Assembly (NCBI RefSeq): GCF_009796785.1
Contig: NZ_CP047026.1
Span: 186,001 to 250,000 of the forward strand
Reading direction: 5' to 3'
DNA: 64,000 bases
Origin: Polaribacter sp. L3A8
GTDB taxonomy: Bacteria; Bacteroidota; Bacteroidia; Flavobacteriales; Flavobacteriaceae
Shown here piece after piece: positions 48,073 to 58,887 of this stretch; the stretch's first letter is position 1; each line of letters begins with the position of its first letter. The notes beneath the pieces were generated by a model. It ran no database searches. It saw only the letters and a list, made by a program, of their open reading frames with translations, and was not told the origin of the DNA. The translations under genes were made by a program, and so were the position numbers.

Positions 48073-50973
48073 ATGCATAAATTAAAGAGATTATCTACTT
48101 ACGCTAACTACAAAAATGTAGTTGCAAGCACTTTTATTGTTTTAGCAATGTGTGCGCTACAGAGTTGTAGTAGTAGCCAGAATTCAAGCAAGAAAAACGT
48201 TGATATTCAAAAAACAAGTCCAGATCTTTACAGTAGTTTTCAAAATCCACCAGCCCAAGCACGTCCGTTTGTACGTTGGTGGTGGAACGGAGATAAAATT
48301 AAAGCGAAAGAATTAGATAGAGAATTAGAGTCGCTTCATAGTGTTGGTTTTGGTGGTGTAGAAATTAACCCTATTGGTATGCCAGCAGGTCCAGATAATG
48401 GCGATAAGTCATTAGTTTGGATGAGTGACGAATGGATAGATATGGTAGTACATGCGAGTAAAAAAGCCAAAGATCTAGGCATGATTACCGATATGATTGC
48501 CGGTACAGGTTGGCCATTTGGCGGAGAGTTTCTTAAAGATGATGAAACTTGCCAACGTATGGTTTCCGATAATGTGGCTTATAAAGGTGGCGAAACTATT
48601 TCTGTAGACGAACCTTTTCTTATCAATTTATATAAAGAAAAATATAAAAACTACCGTGCTCAAAAACACATTAGCGAGCGTACAACTTACAAACTATCGC
48701 ACGTAACGTTAGTACCAGAAAATTGCGAGAATGCAAATGAGGTGATAGATCTTAAAAAGCATATAGATAGCAACGGAAAACTATCTTACAAGATAGAAAA
48801 AGAAGGAAATTATTTTTTAAGCTATGGCTTAGTACAACAAAATTTTAGAGATGTAACATTAGGTGCGCCAGGTGGTGCAGGACCTGTAATGGATCATTAT
48901 AAAAAAGAAATGACCTTAGCATATTTAAATAGATTAAAGAAAATATCTGAGCGATCTGGATATCCTTTAAGCGATTTAATAAGAGCTTTATTTTGCGATA
49001 GTATAGAAGTTTCTGGAGCAAACTGGACCGATGGTTTTGCTGATATTTTTTATAAAGCGTATGGTTATAAGTTAGATAATTGGATGCCTTTTGTATTTTA
49101 TTTAGCCTATGATGATTATTCAAAAGATAAATATTCTAAAAAATTTACACCAGAGTTTAAAGATCAATTAAAGCGTGTACGTTATGATTATAATAAACTA
49201 TTGGTAGAAACATTCTTAAAAAACTTTACCCAAACTTATAAAGATTTTTGTGAAGAAAATAATGTGTTATGTCGTTACCAAGCTTACGGAACACCTTTTT
49301 TAATGGGGCTGTTAGATGGTAATATGATACCAGATATTCCAGAAAGTAATAACTGGATTTATACCGTTGAAATGAAAGATTCTATCTGGAAATGGAAAGA
49401 AAGTCATGGGTATATGCTTTGGAACATGCATGCATCTGCAGGAGCACACTTAACAGGAAAGAAAATTACAAGTAGTGAAGCATTTACCAATTTACATGGG
49501 GTTTTTAAAGCAACCCTTGAAGAGATAAAGCAACATGATGATATGAATTTTATTACAGGAATAAATCATACGGTAGTACATGGTTATAACTATTCGCCAC
49601 CTGAAGTTGAGTTTCCAGGATGGGTACGTTTTGGTACTTATTTTAGTGAACATAATACATGGTGGGAGCATTTAAACCATTGGACAGGTTATAATGCACG
49701 TTTATCTCATGTATTTCAAAATTCGCAAGCAGAAAAATCGGTGGCTATTGTTGGACCAACTGCAGATGTTTGGGGAGATTACGGGTTAAACCGAGGAAAA
49801 CTACAAGACAACTTAGGGTATTTGTATAAATTATGGGAGCCTATCAGTCAGTTAGGGTATTCGTGTGAATACATCAATCAAAGAGTTTTAGAAGGATCTG
49901 TAATTAAAGATGGGACTATTTCTTTTGGTGATATGACTTATGATTTACTTGTTTTAGCAAGCTTAAAATCGATTAGTCCAGAGGCTGCAATCATTATAAA
50001 AAACTATGTAGAATCTGGAGGAAAAGTAGTGGTTGTAGATCAAATGCCAACAAAATCATTACATTTTAAAGATTTTGAAAAAAATGATAACATTGTAAAA
50101 AGTACTTTAGATAAGTTGTTGGCAGAAAATCCTAAATCTTTCATTCAGGTAAAAGAACCAAAGTCTTTAGATGACTTATTGCCATGGACAGAACAGATCT
50201 TAAAAGAATCTAAAATTGCTGCAGATGTTTTAATTAGCAATCCAACTAAAAAGGTGTATCAATTACATCAGTTTACTGCAGATAAAGATATTTACTTCTT
50301 TACGAATATACACAGATTCGAAACCACCAATTTTGATGCTAAATTTCCTGTTGAAGGGAAATACCCTTGGGTTTGGAATCCTGAAACAGGAGAAAGAACA
50401 CCGTATTATTACGCTTCTAAAACAAATGAGTTAAGCATCAGTTTAAATCCTTTAGAGTCTTTATTATTAATTTTTGAAGACGAAAAACCATCTGTAAAAG
50501 CTGTTCCTGTAAGCACTAAAATAAAAGATTCTAAAGTATTAGATGTTAATTGGACCGTAACAGGAAATCAAATAGATAAACAAACTTTTACATGGCAAAT
50601 GAAAGAACTTATCGATTTTAGCAAATCTAACGATAGCACACAAAGTAGTTTTGGTGGAAAAATAATTTACAAAACAACGGTAAGTAACACAGCAGGTTTT
50701 ACACATTTAGATTTAGGTGATGTAAACGAAGGAGTTACAGAGTTGTATGTAAACGGTCAAAAAGTAGGGAAACGTTGGTACGGAAAAGCGCTTTATAATA
50801 TAGAAGATTATCTTAAAAAAGGCAATAATGAAATAGAAATTCATTACACCACAGTATTGGCAAACTACGCAAAATCACTTAAAAATAATAAAATGACCAT
50901 TGGTTGGACTAAACGATACAAAGATTTAGTACCAACAGGTATACAAGGACCTGTAAAGCTTTTAACTTATTAA
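48073..50973 (+). CDS. GH106-family alpha-L-rhamnosidase, lipoprotein
   Basis: Translation from 48073 (MHKLKRLSTYANYKN) gives a lipoprotein signal with LQSC (Cys32); an upstream ATG at 48043 would put the signal inside the chain. The 966 residues open with PFVRWWWNGDKI and GFGGVEINPIGMPAG, typical of GH106. They continue with DMIAGTGWPFGGEF, GVFKATLEEIKQHDDMNFIT, a glutamine-amidotransferase-like fold segment (VESGGKVVVVDQMP) and a C-terminal beta-sandwich (GVTELYVNGQKVGKRWYGK). GH106 enzymes remove alpha-L-rhamnose with calcium; here likely from uronate- or sulfate-bearing fragments. It is 44 bases after the GH39-like gene and 31 before a sulfatase. Confidence 0.85.
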   Translation: MHKLKRLSTYANYKNVVASTFIVLAMCALQSCSSSQNSSKKNVDIQKTSPDLYSSFQNPPAQARPFVRWWWNGDKIKAKELDRELESLHSVGFGGVEINPIGMPAGPDNGDKSLVWMSDEWIDMVVHASKKAKDLGMITDMIAGTGWPFGGEFLKDDETCQRMVSDNVAYKGGETISVDEPFLINLYKEKYKNYRAQKHISERTTYKLSHVTLVPENCENANEVIDLKKHIDSNGKLSYKIEKEGNYFLSYGLVQQNFRDVTLGAPGGAGPVMDHYKKEMTLAYLNRLKKISERSGYPLSDLIRALFCDSIEVSGANWTDGFADIFYKAYGYKLDNWMPFVFYLAYDDYSKDKYSKKFTPEFKDQLKRVRYDYNKLLVETFLKNFTQTYKDFCEENNVLCRYQAYGTPFLMGLLDGNMIPDIPESNNWIYTVEMKDSIWKWKESHGYMLWNMHASAGAHLTGKKITSSEAFTNLHGVFKATLEEIKQHDDMNFITGINHTVVHGYNYSPPEVEFPGWVRFGTYFSEHNTWWEHLNHWTGYNARLSHVFQNSQAEKSVAIVGPTADVWGDYGLNRGKLQDNLGYLYKLWEPISQLGYSCEYINQRVLEGSVIKDGTISFGDMTYDLLVLASLKSISPEAAIIIKNYVESGGKVVVVDQMPTKSLHFKDFEKNDNIVKSTLDKLLAENPKSFIQVKEPKSLDDLLPWTEQILKESKIAADVLISNPTKKVYQLHQFTADKDIYFFTNIHRFETTNFDAKFPVEGKYPWVWNPETGERTPYYYASKTNELSISLNPLESLLLIFEDEKPSVKAVPVSTKIKDSKVLDVNWTVTGNQIDKQTFTWQMKELIDFSKSNDSTQSSFGGKIIYKTTVSNTAGFTHLDLGDVNEGVTELYVNGQKVGKRWYGKALYNIEDYLKKGNNEIEIHYTTVLANYAKSLKNNKMTIGWTKRYKDLVPTGIQGPVKLLTY

Positions 50974-51004
50974 TTTTGATAAGAAGAATTGTAAATTAAA
51001 AAAA

Positions 51005-52498
51005 ATGAATATAAATAAGATATTAGTTTTTTTAATCTTAGGCATAGCATTATCAAGTTGTGATGGTGTTAAAAAAGATAAGAATTCTAAATTAACAATC
51101 GAGTCTAAAAAAAAGCCTAATATTGTTTATATTTTAACCGATCAATGGAGAGGTTCTGCATTAGGGTATGCAGGTAACCCAGATGTTAAAACACCCAATC
51201 TAGATAAGTTTGCTAAAGAGGCTGTAAATTTTACAAATGCCGTTTCGGTAACACCTGTTTGTACACCGCACAGAGCCGCATTACTTACAGGTAAATTCCC
51301 TACATCTACAGGGATGTTTATAAACGATTTGTATTTACCATCAGAAGAATTATGTATGGCCGAAATTTTTAAAGCAGAAGGCTATAGTACTGCTTATTGG
51401 GGTAAGTGGCATTTAGATGGTCATGGTAGATCTAACTATATACCAAAAGAAAGACGCCAAGGTTTTGATTATTGGAAAGCATTAGAATGTTCTCATAATT
51501 ATACAAAAATGCCTTATTATGATAACGAGGATACGAACATTAAATATTGGAAAGAGTATTCTCCTTTTGCTATAACAAAAGATGCAAACCAATATTTAAC
51601 CAATCATGCAAAAGATGAAAAACCTTTTTTAATGATGATTTCTATTGCTACACCTCATTATCCGCATCAAACAGCACCTCAAAAATATAAAGAGATGTAT
51701 CCGCCAGAGGCGTTAACAATAAACCCTAATGTACCAGAAAGTTTAGAGCAAAGAACACGTAAAGAATTACAAGGTTATTATGCACATGCAACAGCTACAG
51801 ATGAAGCAATAGGGAATGTATTGGCAAAACTTAAAGAATTAAACTTAGTAGATAACACCATTATTGTATTTTCTGCAGACCACGGAGAAATGATGGGAGC
51901 GCATGGGGTAAAACCTTTTGTAAAACAATTAGCTTGGGATGAAGCTATTAGAGTACCTTTTTTAATAAGTTACCCATCTATTGGAGAAAATAAAGGGGTT
52001 GTAGTTAATGCACCTTTAACAACTCCCGATATTTTACCCTCTTTATTAGGGTTATCAAATCTTAAAATACCAGAAAGTATAGAAGGAGAAAATATTGCTA
52101 CATTAATAAAAAATCCAGACCCAAATGCAGATCGAGCAGCTTTAGTAATGGGGGTAGCACCTTTTGGAGCTAATTTTAAAGATCCTCCGTATAGAGGTAT
52201 TAGAACAAAACAATATACGTACGCAAGAACTCCGGAAGGAGCTAGTAAGCTTTTTGATAATGTAAACGATCCTTATCAAATGAATAATTTGTTAGATAAA
52301 CCAGAGTTTATAGAACTTCAAAAAAGTTTAGATGATAAACTTAATATAGCTCTAAATAATATAGGTGATGAATTTAAAACACGAGCGTATTATTTAAAAA
52401 AATGGAATTATACGTTTGATGAAAAACGAAGAGCTGTAGATTGGTGGAGTTTTGATGAGGGAAAAGGAGTAGTACAATCGCCTAAAGCAATTAAATAA
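51005..52498 (+). CDS. S1-family sulfatase, lipoprotein
   Basis: The 497-residue protein has LSSC (Cys19) for lipid anchoring and a complete S1 fold: NIVYILTDQWRGSALGY with metal-site Asp46-Gln47, TPVCTPHRAALLTG with the C-x-P-x-R core at Cys86-Arg90 (the common Ser is His), WGKWHLDGHG, FSADHGEMMGAHG. The Cys is oxidised to formylglycine by an enzyme not encoded here. It removes sulfate from sugars, and a 3-sulfated rhamnose in ulvan is the natural candidate. The gene lies between a GH106 and a second sulfatase, with a 4-base gap to the latter. Confidence 0.9.
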   Translation: MNINKILVFLILGIALSSCDGVKKDKNSKLTIESKKKPNIVYILTDQWRGSALGYAGNPDVKTPNLDKFAKEAVNFTNAVSVTPVCTPHRAALLTGKFPTSTGMFINDLYLPSEELCMAEIFKAEGYSTAYWGKWHLDGHGRSNYIPKERRQGFDYWKALECSHNYTKMPYYDNEDTNIKYWKEYSPFAITKDANQYLTNHAKDEKPFLMMISIATPHYPHQTAPQKYKEMYPPEALTINPNVPESLEQRTRKELQGYYAHATATDEAIGNVLAKLKELNLVDNTIIVFSADHGEMMGAHGVKPFVKQLAWDEAIRVPFLISYPSIGENKGVVVNAPLTTPDILPSLLGLSNLKIPESIEGENIATLIKNPDPNADRAALVMGVAPFGANFKDPPYRGIRTKQYTYARTPEGASKLFDNVNDPYQMNNLLDKPEFIELQKSLDDKLNIALNNIGDEFKTRAYYLKKWNYTFDEKRRAVDWWSFDEGKGVVQSPKAIK

Positions 52499-52502
52499 TA
52501 AT

Positions 52503-53903
52503 ATGAAAAAATTAAGTGTTTTCATCTTTTTTACAATTTTTAATTTAGGAAGTTTTTACAAGGTAATAGCCCAAAAACTACCCAATATTGTAATTTATTT
52601 AGCAGATGATCAAAGTCAAGCAGATGGTTCTGTTTACGGTGCTAAAATATTAAAAACACCCACAGCCGATAAATTAGCAAAAGCAGGTATTACTTTTAAT
52701 AATGCTTTTGTGGCATCACCATCTTGCGCACCAAGTAGAGGTGCTTTTTTAACAGGATTAATGCCTGCCAAAAATGGTGCCGAATGCAACCATACATATC
52801 CTTCGCCTAGTAAATTAGTATTAACAGAAAATCTTCAGAAAGCAGGTTATCAAATACTAAGCTTTGGTAAAGTGGCTCACGGAAGTATGAATGAAGAGAT
52901 GGGAAAAGATGGCAGATTTGACTATCAATCGAGCCCTAAAGTAGATTTGTACAAAAATGTTACCGAGTACTTTGATGCTAATAACACAAAAGGACCTATT
53001 TGTTTAATGGTTGGTGATCGTCGGCCACATGTACCTTGGACAACCAATAATATTTATAACCCTAACGAGTTAACATTACCTCCATCTTTTATAGATACCA
53101 AAAGTACGCGTCAACATTGGGCGCAATACTATTCTGATATAACAGGAATGGATGATGAAATGGGGAAAGTTTATAAACTAGCACAAAATAAATTTGGCGA
53201 TAATTTTATCTTTATTTATACGGCAGATCATGGTGCGCAGTGGCCTTTTCATAAATGGAATTTGTATGATAAAGGCATAAAAGTACCTATGATAGCTGTT
53301 TGGCCAAAACATATTAAACCAAATACTAGAACAGACGCTATGGTAAGTTGGATTGATATTTTACCAACTTTATTAGATATTACCAATTCTGAAATACCAA
53401 AAGAGATAGATGGTAAATCGTTTAAAAATGTATTGGAAGGAAAAGCAAATAAGCACCGCAATTTAATTTTTACAACCCATACGGGCGATCAAACTAAAAA
53501 TGTATATCCTATACGAAGTGTTAGAGATACACAATTTAAATTCATACTAAATTTACGCCCTAATACATATCATTCTAATCATTCAGATATTTTAAGACGA
53601 CCAAATTCTGATGGGTATTGGGATTCTTGGGATAAAAAAGCAGAAAAAGACCCAAGAGCAGCAGCCATTATTCAAAAATATTATGTGCGTCCAGCTGAAG
53701 AATTTTATGATTTAGCAAATGATCCTGATGAACAAGTTAACCTTATTTTTAGTGAAAAACATCAGCAAAAAATTAAAGCCATGCGTTTGTTACTTGATGA
53801 TTGGTTAAAAGAACAGGCAGATAATAAAGATGTATATACTATGCCATATCCTATTAATGGACCAAAACCTCATGACATTTATAAAACTAAAAATAGTCAT
53901 TAA
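52503..53903 (+). CDS. S1-family sulfatase, iduronate/uronate sulfatase-like
   Basis: The 466-residue protein has a Sec signal (KVIA-QK) and S1 motifs: NIVIYLADDQSQADGS with Asp35/Asp36, SPSCAPSRGAFLTG with formylglycine Cys75, GDRRPHVPW, TADHGAQWPFHKWNLYDKG. The DRRPHVPW segment and lack of a C-terminal extension resemble the iduronate-2-sulfatase-like subgroup. Sulfate on iduronate or rhamnose of ulvan is a plausible target. It follows the previous sulfatase by 4 bases. The 149-base gap to the next gene is the longest inside the run, but I see neither a regulon site nor a terminator there. Confidence 0.9.
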   Translation: MKKLSVFIFFTIFNLGSFYKVIAQKLPNIVIYLADDQSQADGSVYGAKILKTPTADKLAKAGITFNNAFVASPSCAPSRGAFLTGLMPAKNGAECNHTYPSPSKLVLTENLQKAGYQILSFGKVAHGSMNEEMGKDGRFDYQSSPKVDLYKNVTEYFDANNTKGPICLMVGDRRPHVPWTTNNIYNPNELTLPPSFIDTKSTRQHWAQYYSDITGMDDEMGKVYKLAQNKFGDNFIFIYTADHGAQWPFHKWNLYDKGIKVPMIAVWPKHIKPNTRTDAMVSWIDILPTLLDITNSEIPKEIDGKSFKNVLEGKANKHRNLIFTTHTGDQTKNVYPIRSVRDTQFKFILNLRPNTYHSNHSDILRRPNSDGYWDSWDKKAEKDPRAAAIIQKYYVRPAEEFYDLANDPDEQVNLIFSEKHQQKIKAMRLLLDDWLKEQADNKDVYTMPYPINGPKPHDIYKTKNSH

Positions 53904-54052
53904 TTAGAATAATAAAAAAAAACAACAAATAAACAAGTAGTAGATAAATCATCGAAACCAATTTTTTTTTCATTCTATCAGATAATGTGGAAGTTTAGGT
54001 AGAGGTACTATAAAAATTATATAAAGAAGTTATTACTATTGGTTATAATACA

Positions 54053-57000
54053 ATGAATAAAATAAAAATTTTAATAGGAATATTATTAATAGGAATGTCT
54101 AGTTATTCGCAGAAGCAAGAGAATCCTATTTCAGAACAATTATTTAAAAATCCATCACCAGAGAATCGTCCAAGAACGTGGATGCATGCTATGAGTGGAA
54201 ATATGAGTAAAGTAGGTTTAACTAAAGATTTAGAAGCCATAGCAGATGTAGGTATTGGCGGTATCATTTTATTTAATGTAACGCATTATGTGCCTAAGGG
54301 TAAAGTTATTTTTAATTCTGATGAACATATAGAAATGACTGCGCATGCGGCGGCAGAATGTGAGCGTTTAGGCTTAAGTTTTGGAGTGCATAATTGTGAC
54401 GGTTGGACTTCTAGTGGAGGGCCGTGGGTAGCGCCAGAACACGCTATGAAACGTGTAACTTACAATCAGACTATTGTAAACGGAGGTAACGTAAAACTAC
54501 AGTTAGAAACACCGTCGCAACGTGGTGGTTTTTATAAAGATGTGGCTGTTTTAGCGTATCCAGCGTTGGCGTCGGATATAGAGGATTATGAAAATAAAGC
54601 TACACTAAAAAGTTCTCAAAAAAGCCTTAAACTAAACCTTTTAGTAGATCAAAGAATAGATGTTGAAACAAATTTAGAGGGAACCCAAAAGAAACCGCAA
54701 TGGATAGATTTTAACTATGGCAAACCTTTTACAATGAATTCATTAGCAATGAGTTTTTATCAACCACCAAGAAAAAAAGGAAAAATCTATTTAAAAACTT
54801 CAGAAGACGGCATTACTTACAAGATCATAAAGGAAATAAAACCTATGAATATTGTAAAGTACGAACGTGCGGTAGAATTAGATTTTAATGGGATTACATC
54901 AAAATATTTCAGAATTGAATCTGAAGTACCATTACAATTAACAGAGATTAGTTTAAGTAACCTTAAACGTATAAATAACACGTTGGCACGTACCTCTCTA
55001 TTTAAAATAGAAAACTATAAAATGCCAACAATTAAAAATGTAAATCCATCAAGCATTATCAATAAAGACGAGGTTATCAACCTAACGGCTTTTATGGATG
55101 ATAAAGGAACCCTTAACGCTAATTTGCCAAAAGGGAAATGGACAATTATGCGATTTGGTTATACCATAACGGCTGCTTTTAATGTGCCTGCATCAGAAGA
55201 AGGTACAGGTTGGGAAGTAGATAAAATGAGTAGAGAATCTTTTAAAATATTTTACGATGGTTATGTTAGAAATGTAATTGATGCAACAAGAGCTGTAGCG
55301 CCAAATGCATTACAATACACAGAGATTGATAGTTATGAAGTTGGTGGCCAGAACTGGACAAAAAATTACGAACAAGCTTTTAAAAAAGAATTAGGATACG
55401 ATTTAGTAAGTTTTTTACCTCTTTATGCTGGTAAATATGTTGATAATAAAGATACTAGTGATCAGGTTTTATGGGATATTAGAAACTTTAATAGTAAAAT
55501 GATTACCGATAATTATTTCGATTATTTTACAGAGTTATGCCATGAAGATGGATTAATTAGTTACGTAGAACCTTATAGTTTTAATGGCGATTTTAATGAG
55601 TTAGATGCGGCACGTAAGGTAGATATTACGATGGGTGAATTCTGGATGCATCAACGTTATCAGGCAGGAACGGCTGTTTCTGGAGCGCGTATTTACGGAA
55701 AAAATGTGGTGTCTGCCGAAGCATTTTCTGCAAGACCAGAGATAAACTGGAAAGGACATCCTGGAAGTTTAAAATTAACAGGAGACAAAGCGTGGACTTT
55801 AGGGATTAACGAATTTATGTTTCATCGTTTTGCGCACCAAGCCAATACACACGTAAAACCAGGAATGACAATGAGTCAATGGGGTTCTCATATAGACCGT
55901 ACACAAACCTGGTGGTACAATGCAGGTAGTGCATGGTTTAAGTATTTAGCACGTGGGCAATATATGTTGCGTAAAGGGATTCCTGTGTCAGATTTATTAG
56001 TCTTTGTTGGTGATGGATCTCCAAATTCAATTATAAAAGAACATATGTTTAGTCCGGCTTTGCCTAAACACATTAATTACGATTGTATAAATGCTGATGC
56101 TTTGTTGCATAGAGTGGAAGCAAAAGAAAATAAAATGGTATTGCCAAACGGAATACAATACCAAGCTTTATATCTTAAAAATATAAAAGAAATTAAATTA
56201 AAAACTTTAAAAAGAATAGCCGAATTAGCTAATAAAGGCGTTGTAATTATTGGAGAAAAACCACAAAAATTAGGAAGCTATGCGGTTTCTGAAAAAGATA
56301 ACATAGAGTTTAATAAGTTAGTAGATCAAATTTGGACTCGAAAAACAACTTATTTATCTGGAGATTGGGATACTATTTTTAAAGCAAATAATATATCAAC
56401 AGACTTATTTATAGAAGGCGGAAAAGACATCAACTATACACATAGAAAAACAGAAAATGAAGATGTTTACTTTTTTTATAATCCAGAAAATGAAGCGCGT
56501 ACATATCTGTGCACTTTTAATATAGAGGGTAAAATTCCAGAATTATGGAACCAAATGACGGGTGAAGTCACTAAACTGGCTGCTTTTACAAGCGAAAACG
56601 GACAAACAAAAGCGTTAATAAGTTTACCTGCAGAAGGCTCTGTATTTGTTGTGTTTAGAGAATCATCAAAAGGAATACAATCCATATTACCAAAAAGTTT
56701 AAAAAGTAATGAAGATGTAACTACAACTTTAACAAACGATAATACCATAGAAGTTGAAGTTAAAGCGAACGGAAATTATAATTTTAAATTAAATGACGGA
56801 AGTTTAAAAGCAATTAAAATAAAAAATCTTCCAGAACAAATAACTGTTTTAGGAACTTGGAGCGTCGATTTTCCTGATATTAAAGCCAAAGAGAAAAACT
56901 TTTCTTTTCCTAAATTAATAGATTGGACTTCGCATAAAAACGAACAAATAAAATACTATTCAGGAACAGCAATCTATAAAAATGAGTTTGTTGTAGGTAA

Positions 57001-57400
57001 AAATTATTTAGAAGAAAACAACAAAGTAACAATAGATTTAGGAGTGGTAAATATTGCCGCTAAAGTAATTGTTAACGGAAAAGATTTAGGTATAAGTTGG
57101 ATGTCTCCTTATGTTTTAGATGTTACTAAAGCTTTAGTAAAAGGAAAAAACACCATTCAAATAGAAGTCACTAACCAGTGGACAAACCGTTTAATTGGAG
57201 ATGAAAATTTTCCAAGTGAATCAGGCATGAATAGAAAAAATGAATATATGCCAGATTGGTATTTAAATAATGAACCACCACCTTTAAAGCAGCGATCAAC
57301 ATTTACAACATTTCCATTTTACAAAAAAGGAGATGAAACCATACCTGCTGGATTGGTAGGACCTGTGGTGTTAAAAGTATCTCGAATAATAGAAAAATAA
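54053..57400 (+). CDS. GH106-family alpha-L-rhamnosidase, second copy
   Basis: The 1115-residue protein has a Sec signal (SSYS-QK), then PSPENRPRTWMHAMSGNMSK and GIGGIILFNVTHYVPKG, the GH106 opening, with HNCDGWTSSGGPWV. Further on are TEIDSYEVGGQNWTKNYEQ and SAEAFSARPEINWKGHPG (probable active-site segments), WGSHIDRTQTWWYNAG and a terminal beta-sandwich (GVVNIAAKVIVNGKDLGISW). It is clearly divergent from the 48073 protein, so they are likely specific for different rhamnosyl linkages. It lacks a lipobox, so it should be periplasmic. The isomerase gene follows after 21 bases. Confidence 0.85.
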   Translation: MNKIKILIGILLIGMSSYSQKQENPISEQLFKNPSPENRPRTWMHAMSGNMSKVGLTKDLEAIADVGIGGIILFNVTHYVPKGKVIFNSDEHIEMTAHAAAECERLGLSFGVHNCDGWTSSGGPWVAPEHAMKRVTYNQTIVNGGNVKLQLETPSQRGGFYKDVAVLAYPALASDIEDYENKATLKSSQKSLKLNLLVDQRIDVETNLEGTQKKPQWIDFNYGKPFTMNSLAMSFYQPPRKKGKIYLKTSEDGITYKIIKEIKPMNIVKYERAVELDFNGITSKYFRIESEVPLQLTEISLSNLKRINNTLARTSLFKIENYKMPTIKNVNPSSIINKDEVINLTAFMDDKGTLNANLPKGKWTIMRFGYTITAAFNVPASEEGTGWEVDKMSRESFKIFYDGYVRNVIDATRAVAPNALQYTEIDSYEVGGQNWTKNYEQAFKKELGYDLVSFLPLYAGKYVDNKDTSDQVLWDIRNFNSKMITDNYFDYFTELCHEDGLISYVEPYSFNGDFNELDAARKVDITMGEFWMHQRYQAGTAVSGARIYGKNVVSAEAFSARPEINWKGHPGSLKLTGDKAWTLGINEFMFHRFAHQANTHVKPGMTMSQWGSHIDRTQTWWYNAGSAWFKYLARGQYMLRKGIPVSDLLVFVGDGSPNSIIKEHMFSPALPKHINYDCINADALLHRVEAKENKMVLPNGIQYQALYLKNIKEIKLKTLKRIAELANKGVVIIGEKPQKLGSYAVSEKDNIEFNKLVDQIWTRKTTYLSGDWDTIFKANNISTDLFIEGGKDINYTHRKTENEDVYFFYNPENEARTYLCTFNIEGKIPELWNQMTGEVTKLAAFTSENGQTKALISLPAEGSVFVVFRESSKGIQSILPKSLKSNEDVTTTLTNDNTIEVEVKANGNYNFKLNDGSLKAIKIKNLPEQITVLGTWSVDFPDIKAKEKNFSFPKLIDWTSHKNEQIKYYSGTAIYKNEFVVGKNYLEENNKVTIDLGVVNIAAKVIVNGKDLGISWMSPYVLDVTKALVKGKNTIQIEVTNQWTNRLIGDENFPSESGMNRKNEYMPDWYLNNEPPPLKQRSTFTTFPFYKKGDETIPAGLVGPVVLKVSRIIEK

Positions 57401-57421
57401 TAGAAAATAAAAAGTTTGAAA

Positions 57422-58855
57422 ATGAATATTAAAAAAGAAAGTGGAATAAAAGTAGGTCTTTTCGGTATAGGCTTAGATACTTATTGGCCGCAGTTTAAGG
57501 GATTGTTAGAACGTTTAGAAGGGTATCAAAATCAGATAGCTGATAAAATGAACGAATTTGGTGCAGAGGTTGTAAATGTAGGTTTGGTAGATTCTCCTGA
57601 AAAAGCAAGAGCAACAGCGCAAAGATTAAAAACAGAAGATATTGATGTACTTTTTCTTTATGTATCTACGTACGCACTGTCTTCTACAGTTTTACCTGTC
57701 GTTCAAAAACTAGGTTGCACTATTATAATTTTAAATATACAGCCTGTAGCTGCGATAGATTATGAAAGTTTTAATAAACTAGGAGATAGAGGAAAAATGA
57801 CAGGCGAGTGGTTGGCACATTGTCAAGCGTGTTCAGTGCCAGAATTAGCAAATGTATTTAACCGTTCGGGGATAGATTATGAATTTGTTACAGGATATTT
57901 AGATGAGCAAGCGGTTTGGGACGAGATTCAAGATTGGATAGATGCAGCTAACGTGGCTTCAGTAATGAATAACAATCGTTTAGGTGTTTTAGGACATTAT
58001 TACTGTGGTATGCTAGATGTATATTCAGATTTAACGAAGCAATCGGCAGCATTTGGCACGCATATAGAAATTGTAGAAATGTGTGAGCTTAAAAGGTATA
58101 GAGATGAAGCAACAGATACTGAGGTAAATGAAAAAATTAAAGAATTTCATACCACGTTTGAAGTGGTTGAGGCTTGTGAGGAAGACGAAATAAAACGTGC
58201 AGCTAAAACATCTGTAGCGTTAGACAAATTAGTGGAAGCACATAATTTAGGGTCTTTAGCCTATTATTATGAAGGCGATTCAGGAAATGAATATGAAAAT
58301 ATTGTAACCTCTGTTATTGCAGGAAACACCTTATTAACAGGGAGAAATATACCTGTAGCTGGCGAGTATGAAGTCAAAAATGCACAAGCCATGAAAATTA
58401 TGGATGCCTTTGGTGTTGGTGGTTCTTTTTCTGAGTTTTATGCTATGGATTTTAACGATGATATTGTGATGCTCGGGCATGATGGACCAGCACATTTTGC
58501 CATAGCAGAAGGCAATGTACAATTGGTTCCGCTACCTGTATACCACGGTAAACCGGGTAAAGGATTATCTATTCAAATGACAGTAAAACATGGTCCAGTA
58601 ACCTTATTATCTGTAGTAGAAGGTAAAGACGATGTATTTTTATTGGTTGCCGAAGGCGAATCTGTAGAAGGACCTGTGTTACAAATAGGAAATACAAATA
58701 GTCGTTACCGTTTTTCTATAGGAGCAAGAGGGTTTATGAACGAATGGTCTAAACAAGGACCATCGCATCATTGTGCTATTGGCGTAGGGCATATTGCGAA
58801 TAAGATTGAAAAATTAGGTAAACTCTTAAATTTAAGAGTTGTTAAGATCTGTTAA
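57422..58855 (+). CDS. L-fucose/L-arabinose isomerase-fold sugar isomerase
   Basis: An ATG at 57422 is preferred to an in-frame TTG at 57416. The 477 residues have the AraA/FucI fold pattern: KVGLFGIGLDTYWPQFKG, LFLYVSTYALSSTV, LGVLGHYYCGMLDVYSDL, the metal-site segment FSEFYAMDFNDDIVMLGHDG and SHHCAIGVGHIA near the end. It is not the RhaA type of rhamnose isomerase. It lies 32 bases before rhaT and behind a rhamnosidase, so it may supply the isomerase step for rhamnose (or another 6-deoxy sugar or pentose). No rhamnulokinase or rhamnulose-phosphate aldolase lies in the window, so the path beyond it is unknown. Confidence 0.8.
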   Translation: MNIKKESGIKVGLFGIGLDTYWPQFKGLLERLEGYQNQIADKMNEFGAEVVNVGLVDSPEKARATAQRLKTEDIDVLFLYVSTYALSSTVLPVVQKLGCTIIILNIQPVAAIDYESFNKLGDRGKMTGEWLAHCQACSVPELANVFNRSGIDYEFVTGYLDEQAVWDEIQDWIDAANVASVMNNNRLGVLGHYYCGMLDVYSDLTKQSAAFGTHIEIVEMCELKRYRDEATDTEVNEKIKEFHTTFEVVEACEEDEIKRAAKTSVALDKLVEAHNLGSLAYYYEGDSGNEYENIVTSVIAGNTLLTGRNIPVAGEYEVKNAQAMKIMDAFGVGGSFSEFYAMDFNDDIVMLGHDGPAHFAIAEGNVQLVPLPVYHGKPGKGLSIQMTVKHGPVTLLSVVEGKDDVFLLVAEGESVEGPVLQIGNTNSRYRFSIGARGFMNEWSKQGPSHHCAIGVGHIANKIEKLGKLLNLRVVKIC

Positions 58856-58887
58856 TATTTAATAATAAAATTTAAAATACAATAATT